Source: Solimonas marina (GTDB lineage: Bacteria > Pseudomonadota > Gammaproteobacteria > Nevskiales > Nevskiaceae). From it: a DNA stretch of 64,000 nt. The translations under genes and the position numbers were made by a program. The stretch lies in the NCBI RefSeq assembly GCF_012241385.1, contig NZ_JAAVXB010000004.1, forward strand, positions 310,001 through 374,000. The letters run 5' to 3'. The notes under the pieces are model-generated. The model did not search any database, was not told the origin of the DNA, and saw only the letters and a list, made by a program, of their open reading frames with translations. Positions 58,552 to 64,000 of the stretch are shown in pieces (positions within the stretch are counted from its first letter, which is position 1; each line of letters opens with the position of its first letter).

Positions 58552-60107
58552 GCCCGCGCGTCGTGCTCGCGCTCGATGTCGGCACGCAAAGCGCGCGGGC
58601 GCTGCTGTTCGACGCCGCCGGCGCACTGCTCGGCAAGGCGCAGCAATTCTATGAACCGGTCTACCGAGCGCCGCAGCCGGGCTGGGCCGAGCAGGACGCC
58701 GACGGCTACTGGCAGGCGCTGCAGGACTGCTGCGCGGCCCTGTGGCGCGATGCGGCCGTGCGCGCCGACGCCGTGGCAGCGGTGACGCTGACGACGCAGC
58801 GCGCATCGGTGGTCTGCACCGACGCCGCCGGCCGGCCGCTGCGGCCGGCCATGCTCTGGCTCGATCAGCGCCGCGCCCGGCACCCGCCGGGCATGGGGCC
58901 GCTATGGAACACCGCGTTCCGCTTGGCCGGCGCCAAGACCCTGATCAATCAGGTGCAGTGCGAAGCCGAGGCCAACTGGCTGGCCGAGAACGAGCCGGCG
59001 TTGTGGGGCGAGACCGCGCATTTCGTGCTGCTGTCGGGCTGGCTGAGCTGGAAGCTGTGCGGCGACTGGGTCGATTCGGTCGGCGCGCAGGTCGGCTATC
59101 TGCCGTTCGATTACAAACGCCAGGCCTGGGCCGGGCCGCGCGACTTCAAGTGGCGTGCACTGGCGGTGCGTCGCGAGCAACTGCCGAGATTGGTGCCGCC
59201 GGCGCAACGGCTCGGCACGCTGACGCCGGCGGCCTCCGAAGCGCTGGGCCTGCCGGGCGGCTTGCCGCTGATCGCCGCGGCCGCCGACAAGGCCTGCGAA
59301 GTGCTCGGCTCCGGCGCGGTGACGCCGGACATCGCACAGCTCAGCTTCGGTACCACCGCGACCATCAACACCGTGCAGCCGCGCTACGTCGAGGTGCAGC
59401 GTCTGGTACCCGCGTATCCGGCCGCACAGCCCGGCGCCTGGAATACCGAGATCCAGATTTATCGCGGCTTCTGGATGGTCAGCTGGTTCCGCCGCGAGTT
59501 CGCGCAGGCCGAGGAGCGGCTCGCGGCCGAGCGCGGCATTGCCGTCGAGTCGCTGTTCGACGAGCTGGTGCGCAGCGTGCCGCCGGGCGCGATGGGCCTG
59601 ACCCTGCAGCCGTACTGGTCGCCCGGCGTGCGCGAGCCGGGGCCGGAGGCAAAGGGCGCGATCATCGGCTTCGGCGACGTGCACACCCGCGCGCATCTGT
59701 ATCGCGCCATCCTCGAAGGTCTGATCTATGGCCTGCGTGGCGGCTGCGAGCAGATCGAGCGCAAGCTCGGCCGGCCGATCCGCCTGCTGCGCGTGTCCGG
59801 TGGCGGCTCGCAGTCCGATCAGGCGCTGCAGATCACGGCCGATATCTTCAACCGGCCGGCGGAGCGGCCGGCCATCTATGAGACTTCGGGGCTGGGTGCG
59901 GCGATCAATGCCGCTGTGGGCCTCGGCTGGCATGTCGACCACGATGCTGCGGTTCGCGCGATGACGCGCGTCGGCCAGCGTTTCGAGCCCGATCCTGAGG
60001 TGGCGCGGACCTATGACGCACTGTATCGCGAGGTGTACAGCCGCATGTACGGGCGGCTGCGGCCCTTGTATCGCGCGATCCGGCGCATCACCGGCTATCC
60101 GCCATGA
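58548..60107 (+). CDS. FGGY-family carbohydrate kinase
   Basis: This 519-residue FGGY kinase shares its actin-like fold with glycerol kinase and xylulokinase and phosphorylates a polyol or sugar with ATP. Seen: the phosphate-1 motif VVLALDVGTQSARALLFDAAG at the N-terminus, an LTTQRASVVCTDAAG segment, the adenosine-binding RVSGGGSQSDQALQITADIFNRP, and ETSGLGAAINAAVGLG near the end. Substrate is unknown. The ATG overlaps the GlpD-like stop, so AGPS-like, GlpD-like and kinase genes form one coupled unit. A 67-codon frame overlapping its stop is probably not a gene. Confidence 0.88.
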   Translation: MSPRVVLALDVGTQSARALLFDAAGALLGKAQQFYEPVYRAPQPGWAEQDADGYWQALQDCCAALWRDAAVRADAVAAVTLTTQRASVVCTDAAGRPLRPAMLWLDQRRARHPPGMGPLWNTAFRLAGAKTLINQVQCEAEANWLAENEPALWGETAHFVLLSGWLSWKLCGDWVDSVGAQVGYLPFDYKRQAWAGPRDFKWRALAVRREQLPRLVPPAQRLGTLTPAASEALGLPGGLPLIAAAADKACEVLGSGAVTPDIAQLSFGTTATINTVQPRYVEVQRLVPAYPAAQPGAWNTEIQIYRGFWMVSWFRREFAQAEERLAAERGIAVESLFDELVRSVPPGAMGLTLQPYWSPGVREPGPEAKGAIIGFGDVHTRAHLYRAILEGLIYGLRGGCEQIERKLGRPIRLLRVSGGGSQSDQALQITADIFNRPAERPAIYETSGLGAAINAAVGLGWHVDHDAAVRAMTRVGQRFEPDPEVARTYDALYREVYSRMYGRLRPLYRAIRRITGYPP

Positions 60108-60394
60108 ACCGCCTGTCGAATACGGGCCGCCGCCATCATCGGCTTGATCATCAGGCCGTTGCCGGACATTGCTGCAGCGGTTTCGAGCGGGGCGAGCCGT
60201 GCGTACGGGCGTCCGCCGGGGACGGACAAGACGCGCGGTGGTGTGCCTATGCCGGGCGCTTGCCGCAGGTCGGCCGCTGCTGCGACAGGGCGCTTAATTT
60301 ACACTAGCGCCCAGCACGGGCCGGCGCCGTCGGCCGACTTCCATCGAAAAATTGAGGCGACCGGCCGGGTGCCGGTCCGAATTCTCACAAGCGC
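60108..60394. other. Intergenic region before smc
   Basis: I see no credible gene or strong structure here between the FGGY kinase and smc. TACACT at 60300-60305 is a weak -10 candidate for smc, without a matching -35 at 17 bp. A 67-codon frame starting at 60104 has no homology I recognise. Confidence 0.5.
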
Positions 60395-63300
60395 ATGCGA
60401 CTTTCGGGTATCAAACTCGCCGGGTTCAAGTCTTTCGTGGACCCGACCCACCTGCCGTTGCCCTCGAATCTGACCGGCGTCGTCGGTCCGAACGGCTGTG
60501 GCAAGTCGAACGTCATCGACGCGGTGCGCTGGGTGCTCGGCGAAACGAGCATGAAGAATCTGCGCTCGGCCGACGCCGAGGACGTGATCTTCAACGGCAG
60601 CAAGACGCGCAAGCCGGTCGGCCGCGCGTCGGTCGAACTGATTTTTGACAATTCCGACGGCCAGGTGACCGGCCCGTTCGCCGCCTACAGCGAAATCTCG
60701 GTGCGCCGCGAGCTGATGCGCGACGGTAACTCGCAGTACTACCTCAACAGCCGCAAGTGCCTGAAGCGCGACGTCACCGATCTGTTCCTCGGTACCGGCC
60801 TCGGCGGCAAGAACCAGTACGCGATCATCGAGCAGGGCATGGTCTCGCGAATGATCGAAGCCAAGCCCGAGGAACTGCGCCAGTGGCTCGAAGAAGCCGC
60901 CGGCATTTCCAAGTACAAGGATCGCCGCAAGGAAACCGAGTCGCGCATTCGCGGCACGCGCGAGAACCTGTCGCGTCTCAACGATCTGCGCTCGGAAATC
61001 CAGCAGCGCCTGGAGGTGCTGACCAAGCAGGCGGCCAACGCCGAGAAGTATCGCGACTTCAAGGCCCAGGAGCGCCAGTTGCGCGCCGAAATTCTGGCCT
61101 TGCGCGCCAAGCAGTTCGACGAGCAGGGGCGTGGCCACGAGACGGCGATCGCCGAATTCGAGCAGGCCACCGAAGCGGCGCGCTCCAACGTCACGCGCAC
61201 CGAGGAGGCGCGCGTCGCCGCCGAGATCGAGCAGCGCGTGCAGGCGCAGAAGCTGGCCGACGAGCAGAGCAAGGTCTACGAGGCCGAAGCGGGCCTGGCG
61301 CGGCAGGAACAGAGCCTGCAGCACGCCCGTCAGCTGCAGCAGCTCAAGGTTCGCGAGCTGGACCAGCTCAATCGCCAGCTCGCCGAGCTGGAAGCGCGCG
61401 AGCAGCGCGAGCGCCAGCGCCTCGAAGAGTCGGCGCGTCAGCTCACCGAGCTGGAGCAGCAGGTCTTGTCGGCCGAGGAGCACGAGGCCGCCGCGCAGTC
61501 GGCACTGATCGAAAGCGAAGACGATGCGCACGAGGAACAGCGCCGCTGGGATCATTTCCAGCAGGATGCGGAAACGCCGCTGTCGCAGACCGAGGCCGAG
61601 CGCGTGCGTGTGCAACAGCTCGAACGCGCGCGCTTCCAGGGCGAGGAGCGCCTGAAGCGCCTCGAAGCCGAATTCGGCGCGCTCAATATCGGCCCGGCGC
61701 AGCACAGCCTCGGCGAAGCCGACAACGAGTTGCGCCTGCTCGGCGACGAACTGGCTGAAGCCGAAGGCCGGCTGCAGACCATGGACGAAACGCTGCAGCA
61801 ACTACGTGACGAGCGCGCCAATGCCGAAACGGCGCTGCACGAGACGCGGCAGTCGCTGCAGTCGGCGCGCGGCCGCATGTCGTCGCTGGAAACGTTGCAG
61901 CAGGCCGCCTTGCGTCAGGACGACGCCGAACTCAATCAGTGGCTGCGCGAGCAGCAGCTCGCCGACGCGCCGCGCCTGGCCGGCGCGCTGCAGGTCGACA
62001 GCGGCTGGGAAGCCGCGGTCGAACAGGTACTCGAAGGCCTGCTGCAGGCGCCGTTGCTCGACGACGTCGAGTCGCGCATTGCGCGTATCGAGCGTGCGCC
62101 CAAGGCCGGGATCGCGCTGCTCGGTGGCAGTGTCGGGCAGGGCAGTGGCGGACTGGCGGCCAAGGTCAGCGGCCCGCAGGCGGTGCTCGACTGGCTGTCC
62201 GGCATCCGCACCGCGGAGAACGCTGCCGAGGCGGCGAGCATCGCCGCGCAACTGGCGCCGGGCGAATCGGTGATCACCGCCGACGGTTTGTGGCGCGGTC
62301 GTCACTGGGCGCGCTATCCGAAGCGCGGCGACGATGCCGGCTCCGGCGTGATCGCGCGCGGCCAGTTGCTCAAACAGCTCAAGGTCCAGGTCGAGGAACA
62401 GCAGCAGCAGGTCGTCGATCGCGAACGCGTGCTCGGTGAGCTGCGCGGCCGCACGCATGCGATGGAGCAGGAGCGTCGCGATCTGTCGTCGAAGTTCGAC
62501 CAGCTACGCCACCGTCAGGCGCAGAAGCTGGCCTTCCGTCAGGCGCAGGCTGTGCGTCTGGAGCAGATGCAGTCGCGTGCCGAAGCGTTGACGCAGGATA
62601 TCGAGGCGCTGCGCGAGGCCCGCGAGCAGCAGACGCAGGAGCTGGAAGAATCGCGCGAGCGGTTGCTGTCGCTCGAACAGATCGCGCAGGAGTTGCGCGA
62701 CAAGCGTGCGGCGATGCAGCAGAACCTGCAGCGCAAGCGCGACCTGGTCGGCCGCGCGCGCATGGGCGTGCAGCAGGCGCAGCAGGCGCGCAGCCAGTTG
62801 CAGGTCAATCTGGCCGGTCGCCAGAGCGCGCAGACCGCGCTCGAACAATCGCTGACCGAACTGGCGGCGACCCGCGAGAACCTGCTGCTGCGCCGCGGCG
62901 AGGAAGAGGAGCGCGCCGCCGAACTCAATGAACCGCTGGTCGGGCATGCCGAGCAGGTCGAACAGTCGCGCGCCCAGGTCGAGGTCGCCCGCGAGGCGAT
63001 GCGCGCCCTGCGCGAAGCCTCGGAAACCGTCGAGCATGCGCTGCGTAGCGCCGTCGAGGCGTCGCGCGCGGCCGAGTTGGCCAAGGATGCCGCGGTCGAG
63101 AAGCTGCAGCAGGCGCGTCTCGAATTCGAGAGCCTGCGCGCGCATCGCGAGAGCCTGGACGCGCAGATCGCCGAAACCGGCTTCGAGCGCCAGGCGCTGT
63201 TCGACGGACTCGATCCGGACGCCACGCTGCCGAACTGGGAAGAACAGTTGGCGACCACGGTGCGCCGCATCGAACGGCTCGGCGCGATCAATCTGGCGGC

Positions 63301-63922
63301 GATCCAGGAACTTGAAGAGGCGCAGGCGCGCGAGACCTATCTGGCCGATCAGCACGCCGACCTGCACGGTGCACTGGAGACGCTGGAGGACGCGATCCGC
63401 AAGATCGACGTCGAGACCCGCGAACTGTTCCGGCAAACCTTCGACAAGGTCGATACGGTCTTCCGCGACCGTTTCCCGAAGCTGTTTGGCGGCGGCGAGG
63501 CGTATCTGGAACTGACCGGCGACAATCTGCTCGAAACCGGCGTGCGCGTGATGGCGCGGCCGCCGGGCAAGCGCAATTCGACGATTCATCTGCTGTCCGG
63601 CGGCGAGAAGGCGATGACCGCGGCGGCGCTGCTGCTGGCGCTGTTCCAGCTCAACCCGGCGCCGTTCTGTCTGATGGACGAGGTCGACGCGCCGCTCGAC
63701 GATGCCAACGTCGGTCGTTTCTGCGAAGTGGTGCGTGAGATGTCGCAGAACGTGCAGTTCATTATCATCACGCACAACAAGATCACGATGGAGCTCGCGC
63801 AGCAGCTGCATGGTGTGACGATGCAGGAACCGGGCGTCTCGCGGCTCGTCAGTGTCGATATCGAGCAGGCGGTCGAGCTGACGACGCAAACCGAGACCCA
63901 ACAGTCAGGAATGGGCACATGA
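60395..63922 (+). CDS. smc: Chromosome segregation ATPase SMC
   Basis: This 1175-residue SMC protein is the core of the condensin-like complex organising the chromosome. Seen: the N-terminal ATPase half with Walker A GPNGCGKSNVIDAVRW (31-46), a long coiled coil, a hinge region (about 505-640, with LAGALQVDSGWEAAVEQVLEG), the second coiled coil, then the C-terminal head with the signature motif LSGGEKAMTAAALLLA (about 1067) and Walker B FCLMDEVDAPLDD. Lengths fit bacterial SMC. It starts 287 bp after the kinase gene, and the stop overlaps the zipA start (ATGA). Partners ScpA/ScpB are not in the window. Confidence 0.97.
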   Translation: MRLSGIKLAGFKSFVDPTHLPLPSNLTGVVGPNGCGKSNVIDAVRWVLGETSMKNLRSADAEDVIFNGSKTRKPVGRASVELIFDNSDGQVTGPFAAYSEISVRRELMRDGNSQYYLNSRKCLKRDVTDLFLGTGLGGKNQYAIIEQGMVSRMIEAKPEELRQWLEEAAGISKYKDRRKETESRIRGTRENLSRLNDLRSEIQQRLEVLTKQAANAEKYRDFKAQERQLRAEILALRAKQFDEQGRGHETAIAEFEQATEAARSNVTRTEEARVAAEIEQRVQAQKLADEQSKVYEAEAGLARQEQSLQHARQLQQLKVRELDQLNRQLAELEAREQRERQRLEESARQLTELEQQVLSAEEHEAAAQSALIESEDDAHEEQRRWDHFQQDAETPLSQTEAERVRVQQLERARFQGEERLKRLEAEFGALNIGPAQHSLGEADNELRLLGDELAEAEGRLQTMDETLQQLRDERANAETALHETRQSLQSARGRMSSLETLQQAALRQDDAELNQWLREQQLADAPRLAGALQVDSGWEAAVEQVLEGLLQAPLLDDVESRIARIERAPKAGIALLGGSVGQGSGGLAAKVSGPQAVLDWLSGIRTAENAAEAASIAAQLAPGESVITADGLWRGRHWARYPKRGDDAGSGVIARGQLLKQLKVQVEEQQQQVVDRERVLGELRGRTHAMEQERRDLSSKFDQLRHRQAQKLAFRQAQAVRLEQMQSRAEALTQDIEALREAREQQTQELEESRERLLSLEQIAQELRDKRAAMQQNLQRKRDLVGRARMGVQQAQQARSQLQVNLAGRQSAQTALEQSLTELAATRENLLLRRGEEEERAAELNEPLVGHAEQVEQSRAQVEVAREAMRALREASETVEHALRSAVEASRAAELAKDAAVEKLQQARLEFESLRAHRESLDAQIAETGFERQALFDGLDPDATLPNWEEQLATTVRRIERLGAINLAAIQELEEAQARETYLADQHADLHGALETLEDAIRKIDVETRELFRQTFDKVDTVFRDRFPKLFGGGEAYLELTGDNLLETGVRVMARPPGKRNSTIHLLSGGEKAMTAAALLLALFQLNPAPFCLMDEVDAPLDDANVGRFCEVVREMSQNVQFIIITHNKITMELAQQLHGVTMQEPGVSRLVSVDIEQAVELTTQTETQQSGMGT

Positions 63923-64000
63923 GCGCGTTGCAATGGGCGTTGCTGGTGGTCGGTGCGGTGGCGGTCATCGCCATCTACATCACCAGTCGGCGCGGCGAAA
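63919..64000 (+). CDS. zipA: Cell division protein ZipA (3' truncated by window end)
   Basis: Only the first 27 residues are in the window. They read MSALQWALLVVGAVAVIAIY followed by ITSRRGE, which is the N-terminal membrane anchor and basic stop-transfer of ZipA-type proteins, the FtsZ anchor of the gammaproteobacterial divisome. The ATG overlaps the smc stop (ATGA), and zipA after smc is the typical gammaproteobacterial arrangement. The FtsZ-binding domain is beyond the window. Confidence 0.75.
   Translation, partial: MSALQWALLVVGAVAVIAIYITSRRGE

Noticed and set aside
60104-60307. 67-codon frame overlapping the FGGY kinase stop
   Set aside because: The ATGA overlap is tempting, but the sequence has no ribosome-binding site of its own, an odd composition and no recognisable family.

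Overview
The window is GC-rich (roughly two thirds G+C) and reads as a chromosome segment of a gammaproteobacterium. The right half has the standard gammaproteobacterial order carA-carB-greA-rlmE-ftsH-folP-glmM-tpiA-secG-tRNA-Leu / tRNA-fMet-rimP-nusA-infB-rbfA-truB-rpsO-pnp, and smc-zipA closes the window. Signature and codon style suggest a Nevskiales/Xanthomonadales-like lineage, but that placement is inference. No insertion sequence, phage, CRISPR array or rRNA was seen.

Region 1 (1-13491, + strand) is accessory catabolism. It starts inside an ATP-dependent hydantoinase/oxoprolinase pair (HyuA, HyuB), followed by an M14-type zinc carboxypeptidase, an isochorismatase-fold cysteine hydrolase and a POT-family peptide symporter. 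After a 338-bp gap come an exported amidohydrolase, a small exported NTF2-like protein, a TonB-dependent receptor and a Tat-exported DUF885 protein. Together they look like uptake and hydrolysis of peptides or cyclic amides.

Region 2 (13503-28850, all - strand) is centred on tryptophan catabolism. Read 5' to 3' it encodes a three-component Rieske dioxygenase (large subunit, small subunit, Rieske ferredoxin, flavin/2Fe-2S reductase), tryptophan 2,3-dioxygenase, a quinone-oxidoreductase-like protein, kynurenine formamidase, kynureninase, a LysR regulator, an aldo/keto reductase fused to a TIGR04076-like domain, a sodium-coupled amino acid symporter and alanine dehydrogenase. The logic is tryptophan to kynurenine to anthranilate plus alanine, then anthranilate to catechol and alanine to pyruvate. 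A further four-gene group follows (unknown protein, Cds1-like PLP enzyme, GNAT acetyltransferase, GFA-family protein).

Region 3 (29077-43673) begins with a PA0069-type radical SAM protein and a TrpB homologue that has lost the PLP lysine and other catalytic positions. It is followed by carA, a LysE-family exporter wedged between carA and carB, carB, greA, rlmE, ftsH, folP, glmM, tpiA and secG. Region 4 (43729-52705) holds tRNA-Leu(GAG), an initiator tRNA with its own promoter and terminator, and the translation/RNA-decay genes rimP to pnp. Region 5 (52731-64000) has a strong terminator, phaR and gluQ on the - strand, then a HAD phosphatase, an AGPS-like FAD oxidase, a GlpD-like dehydrogenase and an FGGY kinase, then smc and the 5' end of zipA.
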